The notes below the pieces were generated by a model that made no database searches, was not told the origin of the DNA, and saw nothing but the letters and a program-made list of their open reading frames with translations. A stretch of DNA of 64,000 nt, taken from contig CAYGPR010000013.1 of assembly GCA_964351985.1 (NCBI GenBank), positions 1-64,000 on the forward strand, written 5' to 3'. Position 1 is the stretch's first letter; each line of letters starts with the position of its first letter. Source of the stretch: Meishania sp964351985 (GTDB lineage Bacteria > Bacteroidota > Bacteroidia > Flavobacteriales > Flavobacteriaceae). Below, piece after piece: positions 52,080 through 61,148 of this stretch. The position numbers were made by a program, and so were the translations under genes.

Positions 52080-52448
52080 TCACTCTTTCTTTTCCCAAAC
52101 GTCTCCAGTGTCGATCCGTTTTAGCTTCGTAGGACTTTCAATCGTGAAAAAGCCGATAAAACTGCTGGTCGGAGGGCCTTGCAAAGTAAGTGTATCATCT
52201 TCTATTACGTAAGAAAAACTCTGAATGGCGGCAAAGCCGTTATAGCTAAAATCGACTTCGGTGGTGTTCAAAAACTCCACCCATTCGATGCAGGTCTTTT
52301 CAGGATCTTCAAAAATGTCACAATCAGTAATTTCATGTACAAAACGGCCTGATAATTTCATCGGTGGGGGCGGTAGGCAACAATCTTCGTTATTACAGGA
52401 AATCATGCCCGTCGCAAAAAAAACCATCAAAAGTGGGAACATCTTCAT
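52080..52448 (-). CDS. Small lipoprotein, unknown function
   Basis: 122 residues from the ATG at 52448; an upstream ATG at 52460 is also possible. Lipoprotein signal with lipobox GMISC followed by NNEDCC and a PPPP stretch. The remaining ~95 residues look like a compact beta-rich lipocalin-like fold (GRFVHEITDCDIF, VIEDDTLTLQGPP), a type common among small flavobacterial lipoproteins. Not further recognised. The start lies directly after the stop of the next lipoprotein gene, so the two are co-transcribed. Confidence 0.75.
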   Translation of the reverse strand: MKMFPLLMVFFATGMISCNNEDCCLPPPPMKLSGRFVHEITDCDIFEDPEKTCIEWVEFLNTTEVDFSYNGFAAIQSFSYVIEDDTLTLQGPPTSSFIGFFTIESPTKLKRIDTGDVWEKKE

Positions 52449-52463
52449 AATTCGCGGCATTTG

Positions 52464-52895
52464 TTAAAATATCTGTCTTTTGTAGATCAAGGTAAATTCA
52501 TCATCGATAAAACTGGGCATAGGATCGAAAACTAGGGTCAGCGTATTGCCCTTTATCTTATATAAGCTGCTCAAAAAACCGGAAGATTTTGCAGGCTCGT
52601 GATCGAACTTGCCGATTAATTTCAAAGAATCGCTCTTAATCCGAAAATCGTATGTGGCCGAAGGAATCCAAACATTATCGTCAGAAGCCTCATTATTTGA
52701 AAAAGTAGCGATGTTGTCGGCGGTATTGAAGACCAAGATGTTTTTTGAGAGGTCATCTCCTGTACTTGCGCAAAAACATTGCGCGTCGACCAGCGTCCAT
52801 TTGTCTTCAAGAGCAACATTATCATCGTCAGTGTCTTTGTCACAAGATAGCAACACGGCCATACTGAACAATAAGAGTATTCTGGTTTTCATCAT
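52464..52895 (-). CDS. Small lipocalin-like lipoprotein, unknown function
   Basis: 143 residues from the ATG at 52895 (the frame extends eight codons further). Signal and lipobox VLLSC followed by the acidic DKDTDDDNV export stretch, typical of Bacteroidota surface lipoproteins. Then KWTLVDAQCFCAS, a beta-rich domain and a C-terminal ...FTLIYKRQIF. The WxL start and the NTLTLVFD strand resemble lipocalin-like families. It ends a few nt before the following lipoprotein. Confidence 0.75.
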   Translation of the reverse strand: MMKTRILLLFSMAVLLSCDKDTDDDNVALEDKWTLVDAQCFCASTGDDLSKNILVFNTADNIATFSNNEASDDNVWIPSATYDFRIKSDSLKLIGKFDHEPAKSSGFLSSLYKIKGNTLTLVFDPMPSFIDDEFTLIYKRQIF

Positions 52896-53012
52896 CGAAC
52901 TTTTAAACCATATATTCACACGATTGAAAGGTTGCTTTTTTCGATGTCAAAACGACGATTCAGGCGTGTAGAAGTATTAGAAACTGTTTTAGTATAAGAT
53001 CATCAAAAGTTG

Positions 53013-53522
53013 TCAGTGCCTAGTCAATGTCTCAGATCCGACGCAGTTTCCTATATCGTTACAATCCAAATAATCAAGTACCAGTTCGCTATTGAATTTG
53101 CGAATAGAAATTGAAGCCCTAAATGTTTCGAATTCGTCACCCCTTCTTTCAAAAAAAGATTCCTTATCGGCAACATATTCCGCATCTTCTAACCACGTAT
53201 CCCCATCAAAACTATAAGAATAGCCCTTCTGTTCGTTGAAATATACTATCCCATCAACAAACTTAAATTTCCCTAGTTGTAAAACACTATAGCCAAGAAA
53301 ATCCCCCGTACTTCTTTGAAATTCCAAATAAGAGATTTCCATCGTTCCGTCGGCATTAAAATTCCACTCAACAGTGCGGGTTTGGTCTTCGTCAGCATAA
53401 TCATTCGTTCTGAACCAAGTGCCTATAATTTGTTCTTGGTAATAAACAGAATTATCTTTTGAGCAACCTGTAGTAGCCAAAACAATGAGCAATACCAATA
53501 TTGACAACTTTTTCATGTTCAC
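53013..53522 (-). CDS. Lipocalin-like lipoprotein, unknown function
   Basis: 169 residues (or 167 from the second ATG). Signal with lipobox ATTGC followed by SKDNS, then IIGTWFRTND, the typical opening of lipocalin-like lipoproteins (GTW near the lipid anchor), and WNFNADGTMEISYLEF. The C-terminal part has cysteines in DYLDCNDIGNC. It is the third in a row of small lipoprotein genes on the same strand, separated from the second by a 117-nt gap (52896-53012), so it may have its own promoter. Confidence 0.78.
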   Translation of the reverse strand: MNMKKLSILVLLIVLATTGCSKDNSVYYQEQIIGTWFRTNDYADEDQTRTVEWNFNADGTMEISYLEFQRSTGDFLGYSVLQLGKFKFVDGIVYFNEQKGYSYSFDGDTWLEDAEYVADKESFFERRGDEFETFRASISIRKFNSELVLDYLDCNDIGNCVGSETLTRH

Positions 53523-53587
53523 GGAATTGAATTTTTAAAATAGATTCAAAAAAGGTAAAAGGTTGCATGTCGATAAATGAAATAGAT

Positions 53588-54235
53588 TCAGAATAACGGT
53601 CGCAAGGCATCAATTAACCCAGCATCACGAGGATGCGCACTAGACAACAATAGCTCACCAGCAGTATACTCGCCTCCATAAACTTTCATCTTTGCTTTTT
53701 TATTGATACCCTGTTCAATTAAATACCCCACAATTTCCGGAAGGTTCAACGGCACTTTTTGCCGCCAGAGTTCGACCCCATTACTTGCTGCATAGTGCAG
53801 TAATGTAGCACGGTGACCGTAGTATGATTTCTTATTGACCAAGCCCTTGTTCTTCGATATCCTATTTTTGACCATTTCCAGATTACCTGCGAGCATATCG
53901 TTTATGGTATATTCGAACTCCAGGTTATAGGCATTGTCCATATGCATCACTTCGGTCCACCGTCGAAATCCGTATTGGTTCGCAATGGTCTGTTTACAAT
54001 CGTGTTCGGTCAAAACGACGGAGGCCAATATTGCCGTGCTCTTGCCCAGATGTGACCAGTGATAGTTGCTTATTTCGCTTAGTATAGTTGGATTTTTGAT
54101 TTGAACGCCCTCCCACATTCTAGCGGCCAACCCACTTAAATGTTCCTTGATGGAATGAAAGCTTTCAATATCGGTCAGCAGGGGCCCATAGAATTCCTCA
54201 AGCTCTTGAACGACTTTTGGTGTATGGATCTTCAT
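53588..54235 (-). CDS. Ankyrin-repeat-type protein
   Basis: 215 residues, no signal. The C-terminal half has ankyrin character: GHRATLLHYAASNGVE, then LPEIVGYLIEQGINKKAK and YGGEYTAGELLLSSAHPRDAGL. The N-terminal half is helical with YGFRRWTEVMHM. This arrangement occurs in a family of bacterial ankyrin-containing proteins of unknown role; protein-protein contact is the only safe inference. It lies 12 nt downstream of tyrS and may be co-transcribed with it. Confidence 0.7.
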   Translation of the reverse strand: MKIHTPKVVQELEEFYGPLLTDIESFHSIKEHLSGLAARMWEGVQIKNPTILSEISNYHWSHLGKSTAILASVVLTEHDCKQTIANQYGFRRWTEVMHMDNAYNLEFEYTINDMLAGNLEMVKNRISKNKGLVNKKSYYGHRATLLHYAASNGVELWRQKVPLNLPEIVGYLIEQGINKKAKMKVYGGEYTAGELLLSSAHPRDAGLIDALRPLF

Positions 54236-54247
54236 ATTCTTAATGGT

Positions 54248-55543
54248 TTACTTCACGACCAGAACGAAGTAGTTCTTTTTCCCCCGTTGCAGAAGCACGA
54301 ATTTGTCGTTTATCAAATCAGATGATGAAATCATATACTCTTCCCCAACTTTCTCTTTGTTCACCGAGATGGAATTCTGTTTCAGTTCACGCCGGGCTTC
54401 ACTATTGGATCCTAAAAACCCTGTTTTATCGGCGAGAGCACCTATCATATCCAGACCCTTATCCAAGGCCGTCTTGGAGATTTCGGCTTGCGGTACGCCA
54501 TCGAAAACATCGAGAAAAGTCTTTTCATCCAATCCTTTTAAATCTGCGGAGGTCGACTTTCCGAAAAGAATATTACTCGCGCGCAGAGCATTGTCCAAAT
54601 CGGCTTGCAAATGAACCATGACAGTAATTTCCTCCGCCAAACGTTTTTGAAGCGTTCGAAGGTGAGGGGCCGTTTGGTGTTCTTGTATCAAATTTTCGAT
54701 TTCCTGTTTTGTCAAAAAGGTAAAAATCTTAATGTATTTTTCGGCATCCTCATCTGAAGTGTTCAACCAATATTGATAGAATTTATAAGGTGAGGTGCGA
54801 TTGGCATCCAACCAAACATTCCCGCTCTCGGTCTTACCGAACTTTGTACCGTCGGCCTTTGTGATTAAAGGGCATGTTAAAGCATAGCCCTTGCCGCCAA
54901 CGATTCGGCGGATCAGTTCGGTGCCCGTGGTTATATTCCCCCATTGATCGCTACCGCCCACTTGTAAGGTACAATTATGGTTCCGGTACAAATGAAGAAA
55001 GTCATAACCTTGCACCAATTGATACGTAAACTCGGTGAACGACATACCCTCTTTCGCTTCTGCGGACAACCGCTTTTTAACGGAATCTTTGGCCATCATA
55101 TAATTGACCGTAATGTGCTTTCCAACATCCCGAATGAAATCAAGAAATGAAAAATCCTTCATCCAATCATAATTGTTGACCAAGACTGCGGTGTTTTCCG
55201 ATTCGTTCCCAAAATCCAAAAATCGTGAAAGCTGTTCTTTTAGGGCCTCTTGATTGTGACGTAACGTATTTTCATCGAGCAGGTTGCGCTCAGTAGATTT
55301 ACCACTAGGATCCCCGATCATTCCTGTTGCACCGCCTACCAAGACAAACGGTTTATGGCCTGCTAATTGAAAATGTCTCAACATCATCACTGCGACCAAA
55401 TGGCCTATATGCAAAGAGTCAGCAGTGGGATCGATTCCCAAATAAGCCGACTGCATTCCTGTCATAAGGTGTTCTTCGGTTCCGGGCATAGCGTCGTGCA
55501 ACATTCCCCTCCATTTTAATTCTTTTACAAAATTTGTGGCCAT
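54248..55543 (-). CDS. tyrS: Tyrosyl-tRNA synthetase
   Basis: 431 residues from the ATG at 55543 (MATNFVKELKWRGML). The open frame continues 40 codons upstream across the promoter and does not look like TyrRS. Class I motifs are HIGH in DSLHIGHLVAV and KFGKT (KMSKS equivalent) near TKADGTKFGKTESGN. Tyrosine-site residues are in YQLVQGYDFLHL and QVGGSDQWGNITTG. The C-terminal S4-like RNA-binding domain is seen in EARRELKQNSISVNKEKV. A TATATTTG -7 element lies 28-35 nt upstream. Confidence 0.96.
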   Translation of the reverse strand: MATNFVKELKWRGMLHDAMPGTEEHLMTGMQSAYLGIDPTADSLHIGHLVAVMMLRHFQLAGHKPFVLVGGATGMIGDPSGKSTERNLLDENTLRHNQEALKEQLSRFLDFGNESENTAVLVNNYDWMKDFSFLDFIRDVGKHITVNYMMAKDSVKKRLSAEAKEGMSFTEFTYQLVQGYDFLHLYRNHNCTLQVGGSDQWGNITTGTELIRRIVGGKGYALTCPLITKADGTKFGKTESGNVWLDANRTSPYKFYQYWLNTSDEDAEKYIKIFTFLTKQEIENLIQEHQTAPHLRTLQKRLAEEITVMVHLQADLDNALRASNILFGKSTSADLKGLDEKTFLDVFDGVPQAEISKTALDKGLDMIGALADKTGFLGSNSEARRELKQNSISVNKEKVGEEYMISSSDLINDKFVLLQRGKKNYFVLVVK

Positions 55544-55570
55544 CTTTTCCCTTAGAGTTACAATCAGCTG

Positions 55571-55578
55571 CAAATATA
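55571..55578 (-). promoter_or_regulatory. Bacteroidota -7 element TATATTTG upstream of tyrS
   Basis: Exact TAnnTTTG on the minus strand, 28-35 nt before the tyrS ATG. It lies in the 158-nt gap between divergent tyrS and the epimerase gene. It also argues against the longer tyrS frame, whose first codons would lie upstream of the transcript. Confidence 0.5.
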
Positions 55579-55701
55579 AAGGAAATAGGGCACCTTCTTC
55601 CTTCGAGAAAATGAAAAAAAGTAGCGTGCCAGCTATAGAAATACACGATCTAAATAAACCCATAGGAACATTAATTCACATACAATCCCTACATTTATCA
55701 C

Positions 55702-56715
55702 ATGGTTTTGGTCACTGGTGGCACGGGTTTGGTAGGCACGCATTTACTTTTGCGTTTGCTGCGTAAGAATATTTCGGTAAGGTCCCTATTCCGAGAGGGA
55801 AGTAATCTTGAAAACGTAAAAAAAATCTTCGGGCACTACACTTCGAACGCCCCCGAACTGTTCGAAAAAATCGATTGGGTAAAAGCGGACCTGAACAATA
55901 TTCCCGATCTGGAAATTGCCTTTGAGGGTGTCGATAGGGTATATCATTGTGCTGCTCTGATTTCTTTTGATCCCGGTGATTACAATATTTTAAAAAAAAC
56001 AAACATCGAGGGCACAGCCAATATCGTAAATCTATGCATTGCAAAACACATTGAAAAAATATGCTATGTAAGTACGATAGGCACTATTGGTAAAAGCTTG
56101 GATGGTTCATCGGCCAATGAAGAAACCGAATGGACCGATCAAGATGTCAACGTATACGCCCTAACCAAATACAGGGCGGAAATGGAGGTTTGGCGCGGAT
56201 CTCAAGAAGGAATAGAAACCATAATCGTTAATCCAGGGGTGATTTTGGGGCCTGGTTTTTGGGGCAGCGGCAGCGGGGCTTTTTTCACGACCGCTCAAAA
56301 AGGATATTCATACTACCCACCAGGGGGCACCGGTTTTGTTACCGTCGACGATGTAACAACGATTATGACCGACTTGATGGATTCGAACCTAAAGAACGAA
56401 CGTTATATTGTTGTTGCAGAAAACCTGAAATTCAAAAAAATACTTGGCATGATTGCAAAGCCTTTAGGAAAGCGAATACCAAATAAAGAATTAAAACACT
56501 GGCAATTACAAACAGGAAGGTTTTTCGATTGGCTGTTTAACATATATACCGGTAGAGGAAGGCGCCTAACCAAAAATACGATTATATCGTTGTACCAGCG
56601 AGACGCTTATGACAATTCAAAAATCAAAAAAGCACTTGATTTTGACTTTTCGCCCCTAGAACCTACCGTTCAATTTTGTTGCGAAAAATTTAAGGAAGAG
56701 TGTCTGGCCTCCTAA
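55702..56715 (+). CDS. NAD(P)-dependent epimerase/dehydratase (extended SDR)
   Basis: 337 residues. Rossmann nucleotide motif LVTGGTGLVGTHL at the N-terminus, the DxxN-type motif in VKADLNNIPDL, catalytic YxxxK in YALTKYRAE and the substrate-loop VNPGVILGPGFWGSG. It belongs with dihydroflavonol-4-reductase-like and 3-beta-HSD-like members rather than sugar-nucleotide epimerases of fixed pathway. The substrate is unknown. Its 3' end overlaps the convergent DUF4296 gene by 26 nt. Confidence 0.88.
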   Translation: MVLVTGGTGLVGTHLLLRLLRKNISVRSLFREGSNLENVKKIFGHYTSNAPELFEKIDWVKADLNNIPDLEIAFEGVDRVYHCAALISFDPGDYNILKKTNIEGTANIVNLCIAKHIEKICYVSTIGTIGKSLDGSSANEETEWTDQDVNVYALTKYRAEMEVWRGSQEGIETIIVNPGVILGPGFWGSGSGAFFTTAQKGYSYYPPGGTGFVTVDDVTTIMTDLMDSNLKNERYIVVAENLKFKKILGMIAKPLGKRIPNKELKHWQLQTGRFFDWLFNIYTGRGRRLTKNTIISLYQRDAYDNSKIKKALDFDFSPLEPTVQFCCEKFKEECLAS

Positions 56716-57136
56716 CTTTGGTCTTGATCTTAGCCGTGTCCTTCAACTTCCTTTTCGCTTCTAACTCAATGCGAAGAAGACTATCACTGATTATTTTTGC
56801 ATCTTCAAGCTGCTTTTTCTTTTCGGTCAATCTCAATTCGACAGCGGTATAAATAAACTCGTATTCAGAAGGTAGCGATGCATAGTATCGGTCGCTGGCC
56901 ACGAACGAAACACTATCTATTCCATGTTTTTTAAAAACAAAGGTCGTAGGGTCTATTTCGTTATCCCGGATTATCGTAATATTCGAATTCTTTGCAGAAT
57001 TGGCTATAGCCATATCGGATAACACTTCAATCATCTTTTCTTTAGGGATAATGTTTTCAGGAGGATCCATAAGTTTTTCTCCACATGAAGAAATCGTGAT
57101 CGATATAAGAATGAATAGCGATTTTCGTATCATCAT
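56690..57136 (-). CDS. DUF4296 lipoprotein
   Basis: 148 residues. Lipoprotein signal with lipobox TISSC, then the DUF4296 core (NIIPKEKMIEVLSDMAIANSA, HGIDSVSFVASDRYYASLP) and a long charged C-terminal helix. The family is restricted to Bacteroidota and has no established function. It starts 4 nt inside the dihydroorotase stop (ATGA overlap), giving a three-gene operon with pyrC and the polyprenol-phosphate glycosyltransferase. The same order is seen in many flavobacteria. Confidence 0.88.
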   Translation of the reverse strand: MMIRKSLFILISITISSCGEKLMDPPENIIPKEKMIEVLSDMAIANSAKNSNITIIRDNEIDPTTFVFKKHGIDSVSFVASDRYYASLPSEYEFIYTAVELRLTEKKKQLEDAKIISDSLLRIELEAKRKLKDTAKIKTKVRRPDTLP

Positions 57137-58467
57137 CTATCAAAAGTTAAACGTTCGGCCTTGCGCGTTTCTGAGAAATTACCATTTTCATAAGCCAAAT
57201 GACCATTGACAAAAGTGTGCGAAATTTTGGATTTAAAAGCGTATCCCTCAAAAGGGGACCACTGACATTTGTATGCAATATTTTCTTTGGATACGTTCCA
57301 GGGACTGTTCAAATCTACTACGGCCAAGTCGGCAAAATAGCCCTCGCGTATGAAACCACGTTTTTTTATTTGGAACAATTTGGCAGGGTTGTGGCACATT
57401 TTCTCCACGATTTTTTCAAGAGATATTGTTCCGTCATGATACTTTTCCAACATGGCCGGAAGCGCATGCTGTACCAGAGGTCCGCCCGACGGAGCCTTAG
57501 TATATACGTTATCCTTTTCATTGAGCAAATGGGGTGCGTGATCTGTGGCCACCACATCGATACGATCATCTAGCAACGCTTCCCATAATTTTGACCGATC
57601 TTCTGCAGTCTTCACTGCCGGGTTCCATTTGATTAAAGTTCCCTTGGTATCATAATCAATATCGGAAAACCAAAGATGGTGAATGCACACCTCGGCAGTA
57701 ATTTTTTTCTGCTCCAAAGGAATATCGTTGCGAAAAAGTCCGGTTTCCTTTCCCGTAGAAAGATGAAAGACATGTAGCCGTGCGCCAGTCTTTATAGCCA
57801 GGGCAATGGCTTTTGACGAGGAAAGGTAACAGGCCTCTTGGCTCCGTATCAACGGATGATATTTAATTGGAATATCGTCTCCGTATTGTTCTTTGTAAAG
57901 CGCCAAATTTCTTTGAATAGTTCCTTCGTCTTCACAATGCGCGGAAATGACCATCTCGGTACTCTCAAAAATCTTTTCGAGTACCGCTTCGTCATCGACC
58001 AACATATTGCCCGTTGAAGACCCTAAAAACAGTTTCACTCCCGAACAGGCATTTTTATCCAAGCGTTTTAGTTCTTCGAGATTGTCGTTCGTGCCTCCGA
58101 ACAAAAATGAATAGTTGGCATAAGATTCACTTTTTGCCAAGTTGAATTTCGCTTCTAGTTTTTCTATAGTGGTAGTTTGCGGATCGGTATTGGGTTGCTC
58201 CATATACGTTGTAATCCCCCCTGCTATGGCCGCCCTGCTTTCTGAGGCAATAGTACCCTTATGCGTAAGGCCTGGCTCTCTAAAATGGACTTGATCATCG
58301 ATGATGCCGGGCAGAACATGTTTTCCCGACAAATCGATGAGGGTAGCATGTGGGTCGCTGATGTCTTTATCCATCTTTACGATCACCTCGTTTTCCAATA
58401 GCAAGTCACCTTCGAATATTCGGTTTTCATTTACGATAACGGCATTTTTTAATAATGTTTTCCCCAT
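57133..58467 (-). CDS. pyrC: Dihydroorotase
   Basis: 444 residues of the amidohydrolase TIM-barrel type. The first metal motif is IIDDQVHFREPG, in which the first His of the usual DxHxH is Gln. Further metal and substrate residues are in GGITTYMEQPNT, the carboxylated-Lys segment SGVKLFLGSSTG, ISAHCED, LHVFHLSTG and the catalytic VATDHAPH. It interconverts carbamoyl-aspartate and dihydroorotate in pyrimidine synthesis. It is close in length to class I (long) dihydroorotases. Stop overlaps DUF4296; start is 2 nt from the upstream stop. Confidence 0.9.
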   Translation of the reverse strand: MGKTLLKNAVIVNENRIFEGDLLLENEVIVKMDKDISDPHATLIDLSGKHVLPGIIDDQVHFREPGLTHKGTIASESRAAIAGGITTYMEQPNTDPQTTTIEKLEAKFNLAKSESYANYSFLFGGTNDNLEELKRLDKNACSGVKLFLGSSTGNMLVDDEAVLEKIFESTEMVISAHCEDEGTIQRNLALYKEQYGDDIPIKYHPLIRSQEACYLSSSKAIALAIKTGARLHVFHLSTGKETGLFRNDIPLEQKKITAEVCIHHLWFSDIDYDTKGTLIKWNPAVKTAEDRSKLWEALLDDRIDVVATDHAPHLLNEKDNVYTKAPSGGPLVQHALPAMLEKYHDGTISLEKIVEKMCHNPAKLFQIKKRGFIREGYFADLAVVDLNSPWNVSKENIAYKCQWSPFEGYAFKSKISHTFVNGHLAYENGNFSETRKAERLTFDR

Positions 58468-58469
58468 AA

Positions 58470-59198
58470 CTAAAACCGATCTTTATTGAACATACTGCGT
58501 AATTTCATTTTTAATACCCCAAAAATGGCCTCATTGATAATCGATGAACTCATTTTGGATTTTCCTTTTACCCGATCCCGAAAGATTATCGAAACTTCTT
58601 CAATTTTATAGTTACGAAGATAGGCCCTGAACTTCATTTCTATCTGAAAGGCATAACCTATAAAACGAATGGAATCTAACTTGATGTTCTCCAGTACTTC
58701 CCTTCTGTAACATACGAACCCCGCCGTAGGATCGTGTACCCGCATACCGGTTATCATTTTTACGTAGAACGACGCCCCATACGACAGTAGCACCCTATAC
58801 AAAGGCCAGTTTACCACATTGACCCCTTTTTTATAACGAGATCCGATGACTACATCGGCACCGTTCAAACAGGCCCGATAAAGTCGAGGTAAATCGGTCG
58901 GGTTATGCGAGAAATCGGCATCCATCTCAAAAATGTAATCGTACTTCCGTGCAATGGCCCATTTGAAACCATGAATATAGGCGGTGCCCAGGCCTGATTT
59001 TTCATTCCGAGTCTCCAAAAAAAGTCGATTCGGAAATTCGTTCTGCAGACGAACCACTGCGGCAGAAGTACCGTCTGGAGAGTTATCATCGACGATCAAC
59101 ACATCAAATTCGGTCGACAAATCAAAAACCGCTTTGATGATAGCCTCGATATTCTCTATCTCGTTGAAGGTGGGAATAATGACTAATCGATCCGGCAT
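58470..59198 (-). CDS. Polyprenol monophosphomannose synthase-like glycosyltransferase (GT2)
   Basis: 242 residues of GT-A fold: VIIPTFNEIENIEAI, VDDNSPDGT, the nucleotide/metal motif EMDADFSHNP, VIGSRYKKGV and the DPM1-type TGMRVHDPTAGFVCYRRE, with FRDRVKGKSKMSSSI at the end. There are no membrane helices, like the bacterial soluble DPM1 group. It would transfer a sugar from GDP- or UDP-sugar to polyprenyl phosphate at the inner face. The GT39 enzyme encoded divergently at 59481 would use such a lipid-linked sugar. First gene of the operon with pyrC. Confidence 0.9.
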   Translation of the reverse strand: MPDRLVIIPTFNEIENIEAIIKAVFDLSTEFDVLIVDDNSPDGTSAAVVRLQNEFPNRLFLETRNEKSGLGTAYIHGFKWAIARKYDYIFEMDADFSHNPTDLPRLYRACLNGADVVIGSRYKKGVNVVNWPLYRVLLSYGASFYVKMITGMRVHDPTAGFVCYRREVLENIKLDSIRFIGYAFQIEMKFRAYLRNYKIEEVSIIFRDRVKGKSKMSSSIINEAIFGVLKMKLRSMFNKDRF

Positions 59199-59217
59199 TG
59201 ACTTTTTGGTATACGGA

Positions 59218-59225
59218 CAAAAATA
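59218..59225 (-). promoter_or_regulatory. Bacteroidota -7 element TATTTTTG upstream of the GT2 gene
   Basis: Exact TAnnTTTG on the minus strand, 20-27 nt before the ATG at 59198. It lies in the 282-nt divergent gap to the GT39 gene. Confidence 0.45.
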
Positions 59226-59397
59226 GTGTTTTAAACGCTGTCCGAAAATGACATAATCGGTTTTATCATTTTTTTAGAGTATGCAGTAAACAATCTCCGG
59301 GCAAGCCCAAGTGGCATTTGTAAGGTAACGACTTAAAAATATCGAGGCAAGCCTATGATCATTAAAATCTCGATTATCGAGTAAGCATCATAATTTG

Positions 59398-59405
59398 TAA
59401 TTTTG
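59398..59405 (+). promoter_or_regulatory. Bacteroidota -7 element TAATTTTG upstream of the GT39 gene
   Basis: Exact TAnnTTTG on the plus strand. It overlaps a TTG codon at 59403 that opens the longer reading frame, so a transcript starting here could not use that codon. This supports the ATG at 59481. Confidence 0.45.
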
Positions 59406-59480
59406 AACTTGCATCCATCTAGTGAAACTCAGTACCTTGAAAAGTGCCCGGGCAATACTAGGGATATAGACATCAACTTA

Positions 59481-61148
59481 ATGCTACAGAAATTCCCTAA
59501 GTCTTTTTTTTACTTATTAGGTATAGTATTCTTTGTCAATTTGCTTCAGGCCCATTTTACGGAACTGATTTTTGACGAAGCCTATTACTGGTATTATGCC
59601 AAAGATTTGGCCTGGGGTTATTTCGACCACCCGCCGATGGTAGCGTTGCTCATCAAGATAAGCAGTTTCTTTTTTGATGGTGAATTGGGGGTCCGTTTTA
59701 TGAGTTGTATTATATCGGCATGTACTTATATGGTTCTTTGGGCCGTGATAGACGCGGAGAAAAAGAAGGAATACGTCGTTCATTTTTTTATTTTGACCTT
59801 CTCGATGGCCTTGCTCAACGTCTATGGGTTCTTGACCTTGCCCGATACCCCCTTATTGTTCTTTACAGCCCTTTTTCTTCTGGTCTACAAAAAGTTCATC
59901 AAAACGCCCTCTTTCGTTACGGCATTTGTTTTGGGCGTGGTAATGGCGGCTTTGATGTATAGTAAGTACCACGCGGTACTGGTAATATTGTTTGTTTTAC
60001 TATCGAACTTGAAACTCTTGACCAATAAATATGCGTGGCTAGCAGCCATCACTGCCCTACTTTGCTATTCGCCACACTTTCTCTGGCTTTATGAGCACGA
60101 TTTTGTATCGTTCAGATATCATCTTTACGAACGGCCGAATGCCGCGTATGATTTTAGCAAATACTCCTTGAGCTTTTTATTAAATCTCGTCGCCATTTTC
60201 GGATTGACCTTCCCGTGGATCTATAAATCATTGTTCAAGACAAGGGTTTCCGACCCGTTTACGAAGGCACTGCTTTATTTGACCTATGGGGTGCTGATTT
60301 TCTTTTTTATCTCAAGTTTTAACCGACGTGTTCAGGCACAATGGATTATTGTTATTTCAATTCCGTTGGTGGTCTTGGTATTCAATTATATGCTAAAGGA
60401 TGAAAATGCTCGAAAATGGGTTTTTAGGACCGGTATCGCCACCATTGTCGTATTATTTTTTTTACGAATCGGCCTAACTTACAAACCCCTGTTTCCAATT
60501 TATTATGAAACCCATGGCAACAAAGATTGGGTAGCTAAGGTCGAGGCACTTGCGGAAAATAATCCCGTGGTCTTTGAAAACTCGTATCGGTTTGCACCGA
60601 TGTACGAATTCTATTCTGGAAAACCTGCCATTTCATTGAACAATGTAAACTATCGCAGAAACCAATATTCGATAGACAGTTCTGAGTTTACGGTTCAACA
60701 TAAGAAAGTATTGTATGTGTCACAATACATTTTCGAGCGCAAATTATCGTATTCAAGAACCAATGGAGAGGTTTTCTATGCCAAGTTCATAGACAATTTT
60801 GAATCGTACCGAAAGCTAACCTGTATTCTAGAAAAAGAGGAGGTTGAAAATCCTTATGGAAAAACCCTAAATCTTAAAATTTTTAATCCCTACGATACGG
60901 ATGTAGCACTTGATAAGATAAAATTCGGGGCGGCTTTTCTCAATGCGCACAAAGAGTTGCGTGATATTCAACGTATAACCGAAATACGGCCCGAATCAAA
61001 TATTTTGACCCTAAAATCAAATGATACAACACTTTTTACGTTTAAACTTCCAAAACCTGAAATGGAAGACCCTAAATATTTCAGGTTAGGAATATCTGAA
61101 AACGGATTGCCCTATGGACTTAATGGTGCAAACATCAAAATAGAATAA
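59481..61148 (+). CDS. Glycosyltransferase family 39 membrane protein (ArnT-like)
   Basis: 555 residues from the ATG at 59481. The N-terminal helix is followed by the catalytic first periplasmic loop LIFDEAYYWYYAKDLAWGYFDHPP, with the DEAYYW motif, then about ten more helices to residue ~330 and a soluble C-terminal domain of ~200 residues. GT39 enzymes transfer a sugar from a polyprenyl-phosphate donor to lipid A, protein or glycan on the periplasmic side. The divergent GT2 gene could make the donor. Its stop overlaps the DUF4271 start as TAATG. Confidence 0.87.
   Translation: MLQKFPKSFFYLLGIVFFVNLLQAHFTELIFDEAYYWYYAKDLAWGYFDHPPMVALLIKISSFFFDGELGVRFMSCIISACTYMVLWAVIDAEKKKEYVVHFFILTFSMALLNVYGFLTLPDTPLLFFTALFLLVYKKFIKTPSFVTAFVLGVVMAALMYSKYHAVLVILFVLLSNLKLLTNKYAWLAAITALLCYSPHFLWLYEHDFVSFRYHLYERPNAAYDFSKYSLSFLLNLVAIFGLTFPWIYKSLFKTRVSDPFTKALLYLTYGVLIFFFISSFNRRVQAQWIIVISIPLVVLVFNYMLKDENARKWVFRTGIATIVVLFFLRIGLTYKPLFPIYYETHGNKDWVAKVEALAENNPVVFENSYRFAPMYEFYSGKPAISLNNVNYRRNQYSIDSSEFTVQHKKVLYVSQYIFERKLSYSRTNGEVFYAKFIDNFESYRKLTCILEKEEVENPYGKTLNLKIFNPYDTDVALDKIKFGAAFLNAHKELRDIQRITEIRPESNILTLKSNDTTLFTFKLPKPEMEDPKYFRLGISENGLPYGLNGANIKIE

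Noticed and set aside
55544..55663. Longer TyrRS frame starting at 55663
   Set aside because: Forty hydrophobic residues not seen in TyrRS, upstream of the -7 element.
59199..59397. Small RNA or tRNA gene in the GT2-GT39 gap
   Set aside because: No cloverleaf, no strong hairpin with T-run and no open frame of note.
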